Part shown: positions 46,537 through 55,485 of the stretch, piece by piece
Layout: every line of letters starts with the position of its first letter
Numbering within the stretch: the first letter of the stretch is position 1
Source of the DNA: Bin5 sp965220715
Lineage (GTDB): Bacteria; Chloroflexota; Anaerolineae; Caldilineales; Caldilineaceae
Direction: 5' to 3'
DNA length: 64,000 nucleotides
Assembly: GCA_965220715.1 (NCBI GenBank)
Contig: OZ244843.1
Location: 434,001 to 498,000, forward strand
Program-made: the position numbers and the translations under genes
The notes under the pieces: generated by a model
The model's database searches: none
What the model saw: only the letters and a program-made list of their open reading frames with translations
What the model was told of the DNA's origin: nothing

Positions 46537-48810
46537 CTAGCGGCTCGACCGGCTCGCCACCCGTAACAAGACTGTGCGGCGGCGCCAGACCACTGTCTGG
46601 TTCAATAGCTGTCCCCTGATCCAACTCTCGATCTGCTGCACCTCGGAAGGCTGCATTTGTTCGGCCAGCCGCTCGGCATAGGATTTGCGGTCGCCCAGCG
46701 CCGGGCCGAACCAGCGCCGGATGTGCGCATCGGTAATGCGCAGATCGGTATCGGTGTCGATCCGCTCGAGCGAGACCCGCCCGGCCTGCGTTTCTTCAGG
46801 GAAGGCGGCGGAGAGGGCGGCCTGCAACGTGTCGTCGTCCCAGTTGACCAGCGTGTCGGCGGCATCGGTGTAGATCGACTCTTCGGCCGCGATCAGCCGC
46901 TCGGCAAGCTCCGGTTGGAGCAGAGAGAGATCCCCCAAGGCGTAAATTCTCTGCGTATGTCTGGGTATGGTCTCGGCCAGGGCAAGCCAGCCGTTCGCGG
47001 CCAGTTTTTCGGCCAGCTGCGCCAGGGCAGCCCCTTTGTCGACGGAGGCGAGCAGGGCGTTGCGGCCAATGACCGCATCAAAACTGACTTCTTCAACATC
47101 GAGCAGTTGCGCCACCTCTTCAACCGCCCCGTGCAGCACAATCGGCCGCTCGACTTCGTCAAGATTTTGCGCCTGCTCCTGCAGCGCGCGGCGGTCCGCC
47201 TGGTTGAACGCAAGCGCGTAGACGCCGCCTTCGGGCGCGCGCCGCAGCGCCTCCCAGGTCAGCAGACCGCTGCCGGCATTCACATCGAGCACAATACTAT
47301 GCCGCTCAAGGGGACCGCCGGCCAGAATGCGATCCCGCAGCGCGGCGGTCGCTGCGCCGGATTGCGCAATCGTGCGCTGGAGCCAGCGATCGCGGGCGGA
47401 CTCAGCGGGTGCGAATGTCAAAATTTCCGGCGGCGCGCCAAAGCCCTCCAGCATGGCGGCCAACTGGGCCTCGCGACGCTGGGTGACGGCGACGCCGATC
47501 CTGGCCTCATACCCCTGGCCCGTCGGCTCGTAAAACACCTTGCCCTGGAGCGCGCCGGGGAGATACTGTTGCGCCACCCAATGGTCGCGGTACGCGTGCG
47601 GATAAAGATATCCGGCCCCGTGCCCAAACCCTTCGCTATCGCGGCTGGCGTCGCGCAGATGACTGGGAACATCAGAATCAGGTTCCGTGCGCACAGCATC
47701 GAGTGCGTCGAAAAATGCCATAATCGAATTGGACTTTTCCGTGGTTGCCAGATAGAGCGCGGCCTGCGCCAGGGGAAAGTTACCTTCCGGCAGGCCAACG
47801 CGGTCAAAAGCTTCGGCGCAGGCGTTGACCACCTGAACGGCTTGGGGGTCGGCCATGCCCACATCCTCGCTCGCCAGGATCAACATGCGCCGAAAGATAT
47901 AACGGGGCTCTTCGCCGGCGTAGATCATCTTCGCCAGCCAATACAGCGCCGCATCGGGGTCGCTGCCGCGCAGGCTCTTGATGAAGGCGCTGATCGTATC
48001 GAAGTGATAGTCGCCTTCTTTGTCATACAGCACGGCGCGGCGCTGAATCGACTCCTCGGCGATGGTGAGTGTGATGCGAACGACACCGGCTTGGTCGGTG
48101 TCGGTGGTCTCGACTGCCAACTCCAGCGCGTTGAGCAGGGCGCGGGCGTCGCCATTGGCGATAGAGACCAGATGATCTGTTGCCTCGCTCTCGATCTCAA
48201 CGCGGCGGTCGCCGTAGCCGCGTTGGGGCGTGTTGATAGCGATCTGAATGATCTGGCGCAGATGCTCTTCGGTCAGGGTCTTCAGTTGAAAGATGCGGCT
48301 GCGGCTGACCAGCGCCTTGTTGACTTCAAAGTAGGGATTTTCGGTGGTGGCACCGATGAAAGTTACGGTGCCGTTCTCCACCCAGGGCAGGAGAGCATCC
48401 TGCTGGGCTTTGTTGAAGCGATGCACCTCATCAACAAAGAGGATTGTCCCCTGGTCGTGAAGCGCCCAGCGCTCCTGGGCCTCCGCCACCGTTGCGCGAA
48501 TGTCTTTGACGCCGGCCAGGACAGCGTTAAGCGCGGTGAAATTGGCGGCGGTGGTGTTGGCGATCACCTGGGCCAGGGTCGTCTTGCCGGTGCCGGGCGG
48601 ACCATAGAAGATCAGGCTGCTCAGCCGGTCCGCCTGAATCGCACGCCGCAGGAGCCGGCCCGGGCCTACAATCGCTTCCTGGCCAATGAACTCATCGATG
48701 GTGCGGGGGCGCATGCGCGCGGCCAGGGGCGCGTTGGCATCGATCCGTTCGGCACGGGCGGCCTCAAACAGATCGTTGGCCGGCTTGCGTCCTTGGGTAT
48801 AGCTCACCAC
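46537..48810 (-). CDS. rarA: RarA/MgsA-type AAA ATPase fused to a methyltransferase-like domain
   Basis: Residues 1-430 are RarA: RPRTIDEFIGQEAIVGPG, Walker A GPPGTGKTT, Walker B ILFVDEVHRF, sensor IGATTENPYFEV, and the C-terminal MgsA part ending in YLPHAYRD-like YLYPHAYRDHWV. RarA acts at stalled replication forks. The additional 320 residues begin at a linker near 435 and include SIVLDVNAGSGLLTWEALRR, a glycine-rich motif like that of SAM-dependent methyltransferases, then a helical end. Similar RarA fusions are known from cyanobacteria; the added domain has no established function. Confidence 0.9.
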   Translation of the reverse strand: MVSYTQGRKPANDLFEAARAERIDANAPLAARMRPRTIDEFIGQEAIVGPGRLLRRAIQADRLSSLIFYGPPGTGKTTLAQVIANTTAANFTALNAVLAGVKDIRATVAEAQERWALHDQGTILFVDEVHRFNKAQQDALLPWVENGTVTFIGATTENPYFEVNKALVSRSRIFQLKTLTEEHLRQIIQIAINTPQRGYGDRRVEIESEATDHLVSIANGDARALLNALELAVETTDTDQAGVVRITLTIAEESIQRRAVLYDKEGDYHFDTISAFIKSLRGSDPDAALYWLAKMIYAGEEPRYIFRRMLILASEDVGMADPQAVQVVNACAEAFDRVGLPEGNFPLAQAALYLATTEKSNSIMAFFDALDAVRTEPDSDVPSHLRDASRDSEGFGHGAGYLYPHAYRDHWVAQQYLPGALQGKVFYEPTGQGYEARIGVAVTQRREAQLAAMLEGFGAPPEILTFAPAESARDRWLQRTIAQSGAATAALRDRILAGGPLERHSIVLDVNAGSGLLTWEALRRAPEGGVYALAFNQADRRALQEQAQNLDEVERPIVLHGAVEEVAQLLDVEEVSFDAVIGRNALLASVDKGAALAQLAEKLAANGWLALAETIPRHTQRIYALGDLSLLQPELAERLIAAEESIYTDAADTLVNWDDDTLQAALSAAFPEETQAGRVSLERIDTDTDLRITDAHIRRWFGPALGDRKSYAERLAEQMQPSEVQQIESWIRGQLLNQTVVWRRRTVLLRVASRSSR

Positions 48811-48925
48811 AACAAGATAAACCTCACGCGTGCGATTTCTTCATTGCAGCCGGTGTCATAAGCGAAATCAGAAGACTTTTTGTGAATGACGGCTGTAGAC
48901 AAACAGTCCATATATGGGGAAAAGA

Positions 48926-49130
48926 GGGATAATTGGGGATAAAGTCGGGGATAACTCTTAAAAAAGTGGATAAGGTATGTTCATAACCCTGACACCCTTT
49001 TATCCCCATTTTCTCTAGGTTATGCCCAGCGAGGTATAACTTGGGGGTGATCACTGCATCTTGTGTCGAGCATTTGTTCGGCGGATCTTTCTGTCCTGAT
49101 CTTTCCAGCGCTCCCCTCTGAATTATCCCC
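48926..49130. promoter_or_regulatory. Cluster of GGGGATAA/TTATCCCC motifs
   Basis: Six DnaA-box-like motifs occur in a 490-bp non-coding, relatively AT-rich gap: GGGATAA at 48,926, GGGGATAA at 48,935 and 48,947, GTGGATAA at 48,965, and inverted TTATCCCC at 48,999 and 49,123. GTGGATAA matches eight of nine bases of the DnaA box (TGTGGATAA); the others match seven. No dnaA or dnaN is nearby, so this could be a DnaA-binding cluster, a regulator site or chance. Confidence 0.4.
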
Positions 49131-49301
49131 ATAAGAATCGCGCTCGTCGGGCCGCCTCGCCACTACATATAGAACAGGTTGTGTCATACCGCCATATATA
49201 GTTTCCCGGATTCATATATCCCCATTTCCCCAGTCCCTACGAAGTCATACTACATAAACAATCAGATCATGAAAGAGATATTTTTGTAAGAATAGAAAAG
49301 G

Positions 49302-49814
49302 TCAATCGGAATCAAGCAGAATGGACAGCGGGGAAAAATGGGGCAACGGATTCGAATATCCGCCCCAGCCGTCAACGATGACATACGGAACAATGCGGAT
49401 GCCAAAATGAAAATGTTGTCCTGGTTCGGACACTTGACTGAAATAGCCGAGTAGTTCACCTCGCTTCACCCGTTGTCCTGCGTCGACAACGAATTTTTGA
49501 AAGCGAGTGTAGAGAGACTCGCCCCATGGGTGGGATATGCAGATAAAGCGGCCATATCGTTCGCGATCGTTGCCGATTTTGGTAATGATGCCACTGTCGG
49601 CGGCGATGATTCTGCCGTTGGGGGACATTTCAAAGTCGACGCCATTGTGTCCGAGGAGCGCTTTGGTTCCCACGACAAAGCGACGGTAGTATTCCGGGCG
49701 GGCCCCCCATTCCTGAACGACACGTTGCCGACCTTCAAATGGCGCTGTCAGGTAGACACCTTCCGGTTCGTAAGATCCGTTTTCGATTGCGTCTCGAACA
49801 AAATCGAAAGACAT
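49302..49814 (-). CDS. M23-family metallopeptidase (LytM-like)
   Basis: The 170-residue protein has the M23 zinc site: GHNGVDF (His and Asp ligands) and FHFGIRI (HxH-type ligand), plus the Gly-rich GRIIAADSGIITKIG strand. M23 enzymes are endopeptidases that cut peptidoglycan cross-links. No signal peptide is visible in this frame, so either it is cytoplasmic, exported in another way, or a 5' extension is missing; the start at 49,814 is the only ATG close to the conserved part. Confidence 0.82.
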   Translation of the reverse strand: MSFDFVRDAIENGSYEPEGVYLTAPFEGRQRVVQEWGARPEYYRRFVVGTKALLGHNGVDFEMSPNGRIIAADSGIITKIGNDRERYGRFICISHPWGESLYTRFQKFVVDAGQRVKRGELLGYFSQVSEPGQHFHFGIRIVPYVIVDGWGGYSNPLPHFSPLSILLDSD

Positions 49815-50096
49815 CGGCAGGGGGTGGGTTTAACCGTTTTGCAAGTCGGTGTCTGGGCGTGTTGCCTGTGTCTGAAGGATCCAAGAGTTGCGCCGGCAAA
49901 GACAGACTCCGTCCGCCCAAAACCTATGTCAAATTCGCTATTCAGATTCGACAACGGTTTTACAAGAAGGTATACTTGCAGAGAGTGCCCTTTACCGTGC
50001 AGGACACAATACGACCGGACATGAGAGGACTTCGAGTAGTATAGTTGTGTCCGCGGATTTGACAAAAGAAAATTACGACAAGGATGAGACTGTTCG

Positions 50097-50456
50097 ATGC
50101 CTATTTATGAATTTTCCTGCAAAGAGTGCGGTAATCAATACGAACGCATCGTGTCATTTTCCAGCACCGTTCTTCCCGCTTGCCCGGCCTGTAGTTCGGT
50201 CGATGTCAACCGGCTTCTGAGCAAGCCGGCCATTCACTTCAAGGGCAGTGGGTGGTACATCACCGATAGCAAAAAGGAGGATGAAAAGAAGAAGACCGCG
50301 GCAGAGAAGTCAGACAGCAATGGCTCTGAGCCGGAGAAATCCACAGAGAGTGAATCCAACAGCGAAACCAAGAGCGAGTCCAAGAGCGAAACCAAGGCGG
50401 AAGCGAAGAGCGACTCACCGAGTGAATCCAAGAGCGCCACAAAAGAAGAAGGGTAG
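50097..50456 (+). CDS. FmdB-family zinc-ribbon protein
   Basis: The first 50 residues are the FmdB/CxxC_CxxC_SSSS ribbon: MPIYEFSCKECGNQYERIV and CPACSSVDVNRLLSKP, with two CxxC pairs. The conserved FKGSGWYITDS follows, then a 60-residue low-complexity tail of Ser, Glu and Lys (SESNSETKSESKSETK). The function of the family is unclear; it was first linked to regulation of formamidase genes. The tail has internal DNA repeats and may vary in length between strains. Confidence 0.88.
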   Translation: MPIYEFSCKECGNQYERIVSFSSTVLPACPACSSVDVNRLLSKPAIHFKGSGWYITDSKKEDEKKKTAAEKSDSNGSEPEKSTESESNSETKSESKSETKAEAKSDSPSESKSATKEEG

Positions 50457-50586
50457 CTTTGCCCGTTTTGACCGCGGCTGCCGCGCGCGAGAAAAAGGGG
50501 TACACGTACCGGCGCGGTCGCGCATCTGAAATCAAATTGCGGGCAGACAACGAAGTGGCAGCGCAATGATCCACTCCTGCTCATCA

Positions 50587-50617
50587 ACACCCTTGCATTT
50601 TCAGTAAGGGTGTTTTT
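50587..50617 (+). terminator. Rho-independent terminator
   Basis: An 8-bp perfect stem, ACACCCTT (50,587-50,594) with AAGGGTGT (50,606-50,613), and an 11-nt loop is followed by TTTTT. It lies about 130 bp after the FmdB-type gene; an A-rich 5' side is absent, so it should work mainly on the plus strand. Confidence 0.8.
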
Positions 50618-50704
50618 GCACTGTTGGGGGGGCGGGCGCTGCGGGACGGAGGGTCTGAACTTTGCGGAGCGAGTGAGGGTATGTCTCCGTGTATCTCTTT
50701 TCTG

Positions 50705-51466
50705 TCAGGGAGCCGCTTCCAACTTATCGGCCAGAAGGGAAGCGAGAAAGGTGCGTTCCTGGTCGCCATCGAAGAGGATTTTGATACGTTTTCCCTCGCC
50801 CTCCCCGCTCACTTCCGTAATCACACCGTCACCGAAATGCGTGTGGACAATGCGCTGCCCGCAAGCGAGTTGCGCCAGTGTGCGCTGTTGCGACCGGGTC
50901 GGCGGCGGTGTTTTCACTGCGGCCGCCTGCTGCAACGAGGTAGCAATGTTCGCTTCCCGGTCTCGCCAGGCATCCGCCAGAGTTCCAACCGTCTGATCCG
51001 GATTCCTGGAAAGGGAGAAGCGCAGTTGATAGGCGCTTTGCACGGCCGCGGCCAGGGCATCCATGGAAACGCCTTTCTCCCGGCTGGTACGGCCATCCTG
51101 GGCTGTCAGACGGCTGGCCCGGCTCAACACCGTCAAGAACCGGTCCATCTGCTTGACCGGTTCGTCAAACGGGTCGATCACAGCCAGGTGAATGCCATGG
51201 AGCCGGCACAGTTCAGCGCGTATCTGGTCGCGTTGGTCTTCCTCCAGCAGTTCCCGGTCGCCGGGCCGGCGCCGGCCTTTGCCCGTCAGGCCGGAGAAGC
51301 GCACGGCGACACCTATCGACTGGCACAGATAGTCCAGTTTGAGACGGCGTCGAGTTGCGGGGTTGATCAACCAGTCCGGGCTGATATTGGACTGCAGGTC
51401 GGGGTCATTGAATACGCGGGCGAGGATCTCGCGCCAAGCGTTCACAGATAGATAGGCGGAGGACAT
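50705..51466 (-). CDS. Unknown protein with PcrA/UvrD-type Tudor-like C-terminus
   Basis: The 253-residue protein ends in CGQRIVHTHFGDGVITEVSG, then RIKILFDGDQERTF, which closely resembles the Tudor-like domain at the end of PcrA/UvrD helicases, known to contact RNA polymerase. The N-terminal 190 residues are helical (WLINPATRRRLKLDYLCQSI, IHLAVIDPFDEPVKQMDRF) and are not recognised; no helicase motifs are present. It could tether an unknown domain to transcription or repair complexes; that is inference. Confidence 0.7.
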   Translation of the reverse strand: MSSAYLSVNAWREILARVFNDPDLQSNISPDWLINPATRRRLKLDYLCQSIGVAVRFSGLTGKGRRRPGDRELLEEDQRDQIRAELCRLHGIHLAVIDPFDEPVKQMDRFLTVLSRASRLTAQDGRTSREKGVSMDALAAAVQSAYQLRFSLSRNPDQTVGTLADAWRDREANIATSLQQAAAVKTPPPTRSQQRTLAQLACGQRIVHTHFGDGVITEVSGEGEGKRIKILFDGDQERTFLASLLADKLEAAP

Positions 51467-51631
51467 GGAATTTCTACCTTGGCAGCTTTCAGTTTAGCGT
51501 CTTTCGTGAGCGCGCTCTTGTCAACCGAAAACTGACTACCGAAAATTGAACTGAGACGATGGCATATTGTACAGAACTGTTCCTGCAAGGCAAAAAATGG
51601 CAAGCGTTCACCAGAATCATCCTCCTCTGCT

Positions 51632-53287
51632 ATGACGAAACCGGACAGCCGCAGTTCGCAATCTCAGAGCGGCAAGGGCGGTGTGCGGGCGCTGGATAGC
51701 AAAGGGATCGCCAGCGCAGCGACGCTGGTCATGCTGCTGTTCATTCTCAGCCGGGGAACGGGTCTGCTGCGGGAGATGATCATCGGCGCCCGCTTCGGCA
51801 CTGCGGCCGATCTGGACGCCTACCTGGCCGCCTTCCGTATCCCTGACCTGCTCTTTCAACTGGTGGCGGGCGGCGCGCTGGGCAGCGCGTTCATCCCCAC
51901 CTTTGCCGCCGCCTGGACAGAGGATAGCCAACAGCAGGCGTGGCTGCTGTTCAGCCGCGTTCTGAATCTGTTGACCCTGTTCCTCATCCTTCTGTGCGGG
52001 CTGGCGATGTTGTTTGCCGAACCGCTCACTGCCAGGGTGATCGCGCCGGGCTTCTCGATCGAGCAGCAGCGGCTGACCGTCTCGCTGATGCGCTGGATGC
52101 TGGCAAGTACGGTCGTCTTTGGCGCCAGCGGCCTGATCATGGGTGCGCTCAACGCGGTGCAGCATTTCCTGCTGCCGGCTGTTGCGCCTGTGCTCTACAA
52201 CTGCGCCATCATCGCCGGCGCCTGGCTACTGGCCCCGGTTGTTGGCATCCACGGTCTTGTGGTCGGCGTGGCCGCCGGCGCCGTGCTGCACCTGCTTGTG
52301 CAACTGCCGGCTCTGATGCGGCAGAAGGTGCGTTACCGCTTCAGTTTTGGTGTCGACGATGCGCAGGTGCGGGAGGTGGCGCGGCTGATGGGGCCGCGTG
52401 TGCTGGGGCTGCTCTTTGTGCAGCTCAACTTTCTGGTCAACACGATCCTGGCCAGCGGTCTGCCGGACGGCAGCCTCAGCGCCCTCAACTACGCCTGGCT
52501 GCTGATGTTGCTGCCGCAGGGCATCTTTGCCCAGGCCGTGGCAACCGTTGCCTTCCCCACCTTTTCGGCACAGGTCGCCGCCGGCAACCGCGCACAACTG
52601 CTGGAAACACTAACCGGCCTGCTGCGGCTGATTCTCTTCCTGTCGATACCGGCTGCGTTTCTGCTCTTTGTGCTGGACGAACCGTTCGTTGAGCTTCTCT
52701 TCCAGCGGGGGCGTTTCGACGCTGCCAGCACACAGGCCGTCGCCTATGCGCTGCGCTTTTATGCCCTCGGACTGGTGGCCCATGCCGTGGTCGAGATCGT
52801 GGTGCGGGTCTTTTACGCACTTCACGACACAGCTACGCCGGTGGTTGTCGGTGTGGCGGCGATGGCGCTGAACATCCTCTTCAGTCTGGCCCTGATTGGC
52901 CGGTTGAGCTATGGCGGCCTGGCGCTGGCCAACAGCATCGCCACCGCGCTGGAGATGCTGGTTCTGCTGATTCTGCTGGGGCGTAAGGTGCGCTCATACA
53001 ATCGAGAGGAAGGGCAGGAAACAACCCTGCAGGGCCTGCCGGTGCGCCAGCTGCTGACGAGCGGCGGGCGCTCGCTGCTGGCGTCGGCTGTCATGACGGG
53101 CGCTGTCCTGCTCTGGCTGGCGGTTCTGCCTGACCGCAGCGCCGTCTTCGGGATTCCGCTCGGCTGGGTGGCGGCCGTCGCCGGGGCTGGGCTTGGCGTC
53201 CTCGTCTATGCGCTTGCCAGTTATCTTCTGGGCGGCGCCGAGATCCGGCAGCTGACGGCGTTGGCGCGCCGGCGGGCGCAAACGTAG
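51632..53287 (+). CDS. murJ: Lipid II flippase MurJ
   Basis: The 551-residue protein has about 14 membrane segments and the MurJ/MviN pattern: SRGTGLLREMIIGARFG, VAGGALGSAFIPTF, LPQGIFAQAVATVAFP and ERDFQRG-like LLFQRGRFDAAST. MurJ moves lipid II across the membrane for peptidoglycan synthesis. The basic first 20 residues and the ATG at 51,632 fit. It stands alone, with no mur cluster around it. Confidence 0.94.
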   Translation: MTKPDSRSSQSQSGKGGVRALDSKGIASAATLVMLLFILSRGTGLLREMIIGARFGTAADLDAYLAAFRIPDLLFQLVAGGALGSAFIPTFAAAWTEDSQQQAWLLFSRVLNLLTLFLILLCGLAMLFAEPLTARVIAPGFSIEQQRLTVSLMRWMLASTVVFGASGLIMGALNAVQHFLLPAVAPVLYNCAIIAGAWLLAPVVGIHGLVVGVAAGAVLHLLVQLPALMRQKVRYRFSFGVDDAQVREVARLMGPRVLGLLFVQLNFLVNTILASGLPDGSLSALNYAWLLMLLPQGIFAQAVATVAFPTFSAQVAAGNRAQLLETLTGLLRLILFLSIPAAFLLFVLDEPFVELLFQRGRFDAASTQAVAYALRFYALGLVAHAVVEIVVRVFYALHDTATPVVVGVAAMALNILFSLALIGRLSYGGLALANSIATALEMLVLLILLGRKVRSYNREEGQETTLQGLPVRQLLTSGGRSLLASAVMTGAVLLWLAVLPDRSAVFGIPLGWVAAVAGAGLGVLVYALASYLLGGAEIRQLTALARRRAQT

Positions 53288-53455
53288 AGCTAACCGAACG
53301 CTAACGCAAGGATAAGAAACCGCGGCTATACTGGATTCGTAATGGTACAATAGATGCACATTACAAAACGATACTTTTTGGCCTGTGATTTGCGTGATTT
53401 GCTGCGGGAACTGTGCCCAACACAAAAATCTGGTCGAATATGGGTGAGATGAGGT

Positions 53456-54181
53456 ATGGCCGCCTTTATTCCGATATCACTGTATTTCAGCCTTCCCGGC
53501 CTTTTGCTGGGCTTTTTGGCACAGTTCATAATTCGTTCTGCGTGGAATAAGTATTCCAAGGTGTCGTCCGAGATCGGCGTGCCCGGCGCGCAGGTAGCGC
53601 GCTATATTCTTGATTCCAGCGGGTTGGGACACGTGGAGGTTGAAGAGACGCGCGGCTTCCTCACCGATCACTATGACCCGTCCAAAAAGACCCTGCGCCT
53701 GAGCAAGCAGGTGTACCAGGGCAACAGCGCCGCCGCCATCGGCGTGGCCGCCCACGAAGCCGGCCACGCCTTGCAGGACAGCGAAAACTACAGGCCTCTG
53801 ACCCTGCGCAGCGGGATGATTCCCAGTGTGAAGTTGGGCAGTTGGTTGGGACCGATTTTTTTTTCCATCGGTCTTGCCATTCCCTCCACTTGGGGGCAGA
53901 TTCTGGCAATGCTTGGCCTGATACTTTTCAGCGCGACGGCTCTGTTTGCGCTGATCACCCTGCCGGTTGAGTTTGACGCCAGCAGGCGCGCCAAGCAGGT
54001 CCTTGTCAGTCAGGGGCTCGTCGTCAGTCAGCAGGAACTGAGCAGCGTCAACACGGTTCTGAACGCCGCGGCCCTGACTTACGTGGCCGCGGCGGTTCAG
54101 GCCTTCATGGCACTGTTGCAATATCTCTATGTGTTTATGATGTTTGACCGTAAACGTAGCAAAGAGGAAAAGCGCGCTTGA
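53456..54181 (+). CDS. YugP-type membrane zinc metallopeptidase, copy 1
   Basis: The 241-residue protein is of the DUF/peptidase family PF04298 (YugP): N-terminal membrane segment, then VAAHEAGHALQDSENY (HEAGH zinc site) and about three membrane segments in the C-terminal half, ending with FDASRRAKQVLV. The function is poorly known; relatives are predicted membrane proteases. It is followed after 150 nt by a close paralog. Confidence 0.88.
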   Translation: MAAFIPISLYFSLPGLLLGFLAQFIIRSAWNKYSKVSSEIGVPGAQVARYILDSSGLGHVEVEETRGFLTDHYDPSKKTLRLSKQVYQGNSAAAIGVAAHEAGHALQDSENYRPLTLRSGMIPSVKLGSWLGPIFFSIGLAIPSTWGQILAMLGLILFSATALFALITLPVEFDASRRAKQVLVSQGLVVSQQELSSVNTVLNAAALTYVAAAVQAFMALLQYLYVFMMFDRKRSKEEKRA

Positions 54182-54331
54182 GCGGCTCTACGTTGAGCCA
54201 GCCGCCGTTTGCGCGAATCGTACTCCTGTATGCTCATGGATGGTTGACGTCGTGTCGTTATGAGGTATGGGAGGTCAACTCTGTGTAGAACCGGACACGC
54301 AAACTCCGGTATAAATAAGATGAGGTGAGTT

Positions 54332-55033
54332 ATGTTTTTCTTCGATCCACTGTATATCATCATCAGCCTGCCTGCGCTGGCGCTGGGTTTTTGGGCGCAG
54401 ATGAAAGTCAAATCTACGTTCAAAAAGTATTCGCGGGTGTCGGTGGGGCGGGGCGCGGCGGGCGCGCAGGTGGCGCGGCGCATTCTCGACTCGAACGGGT
54501 TGGGGCACGTGAACGTTGAAGAGACGCGCGGCTTCCTGTCCGACCACTATGATCCAAGGTCGAGGACGCTGCGCCTGAGTCCGCAGGTGTATCAGAGCAA
54601 CAGCGTGGCGGCAGTCGGCGTTGCCGCGCATGAGGCGGGCCACGCGCTGCAACACAGCACCAACTACGCGCCGCTCGCCCTGCGGAGCGTGATCGTTCCA
54701 AGCGTACAGATTGGCAGCTGGCTGGGGCCGATCATTTTTTTCATTGGCATGTTTATGGGGGGGTCTGGGCTGGGGTTCACGATCTCGCTGGTGGGGCTGA
54801 TCCTGTTCGCCGCGGTTGCAGTGTTTACGCTGGTGACGCTGCCGGTGGAGTTTAACGCGAGCAAACGGGCCAAGGAGATCCTGGTGGCGCAGGGGTTCGT
54901 GGGTCAGCAGGAGATGAAGGGGGTCAACGCGGTGCTTGATGCGGCGGCGCTGACCTACGTTGCGGCTGCGATCCAGGCGATCACGACGCTGCTGTACTAT
55001 GCCTTCATACTGTTTGCCCGCAGCCGGGACTGA
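54332..55033 (+). CDS. YugP-type membrane zinc metallopeptidase, copy 2
   Basis: The 233-residue protein is a clear paralog of copy 1 (same GLGHVNVEETRGFLSDHYDP block, VAAHEAGHALQHSTNYAPL, FNASKRAKEILVAQG), roughly two thirds identical. The tandem arrangement shows a local duplication old enough for divergence. The two could form a hetero-oligomer or differ in substrate. Both keep the HEAGH site. Confidence 0.88.
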   Translation: MFFFDPLYIIISLPALALGFWAQMKVKSTFKKYSRVSVGRGAAGAQVARRILDSNGLGHVNVEETRGFLSDHYDPRSRTLRLSPQVYQSNSVAAVGVAAHEAGHALQHSTNYAPLALRSVIVPSVQIGSWLGPIIFFIGMFMGGSGLGFTISLVGLILFAAVAVFTLVTLPVEFNASKRAKEILVAQGFVGQQEMKGVNAVLDAAALTYVAAAIQAITTLLYYAFILFARSRD

Positions 55034-55124
55034 GCGGCCCGTTTGCGCGCCCGGAAAAGATAAAGCGATGCGCGGCATCTGCATTCGCGCAAACGCGGCG
55101 TATCACTCTAAGGGAGCATGAAAT

Positions 55125-55397
55125 ATGTTTACAGGACAACAAAGCTCTGTGCGCTTCTTTCGCACGGGACAGCGAATCTCACAACAGGCCGGCGGTTTCG
55201 GACGCTGGCTGCTGGTCGCTCCGGGGCTGATACTGATTCTCTTTGGGGTTGCGATTCTACTGTGGCCGGAGTTACTGGCCTATATGGTGGCGGGGCTCTT
55301 CATTGCGATCGGCGTCAGCATCACCGGTTGGGGCTGGCGTTTCTCTCGACGACGGCGCAACACCGCGGCCGGCTGGGAAACTATCGACGAGTATTGA
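55125..55397 (+). CDS. Small two-helix membrane protein
   Basis: I do not recognise this 90-residue protein. A polar N-terminal 25 residues are followed by two adjacent hydrophobic segments (WLLVAPGLILILFGVAILLW and LLAYMVAGLFIAIGVSITGW) around a short turn with PELLAY, then a basic RRRR stretch and an acidic end. The pattern is similar to DUF3096-type small membrane proteins. It follows the two membrane peptidases and may be co-transcribed (91 nt gap). Confidence 0.65.
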   Translation: MFTGQQSSVRFFRTGQRISQQAGGFGRWLLVAPGLILILFGVAILLWPELLAYMVAGLFIAIGVSITGWGWRFSRRRRNTAAGWETIDEY

Positions 55398-55416
55398 AAT
55401 CAGCGATTCTCAGCAG

Positions 55417-55480
55417 CCGGTGATCAGTAGCCCGTGCAGGGAACTGATCACCGATCACGGGCTACTGACCACTGATCACT
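55417..55480. terminator. Long inverted repeat between convergent genes
   Basis: A perfect 12-bp stem (CAGTAGCCCGTG at 55,425-55,436, CACGGGCTACTG at 55,456-55,467) is extended by an outer pair (GTGATCAG / CTGATCAC). It lies exactly between the stops of the two convergent genes, so it is probably a bidirectional terminator; no U-tract is present. Confidence 0.6.
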
Positions 55481-55485
55481 GGTGT

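Noticed and set aside
46657..48861. 734-codon open frame antisense to rarA
   Set aside because: It mirrors the RarA gene and shows no domain or start signal of its own.
48811..49301. Chromosomal replication origin
   Set aside because: Motifs resemble DnaA boxes only partly, and dnaA, dnaN, gyrB or rpmH are absent; kept only as a motif cluster.
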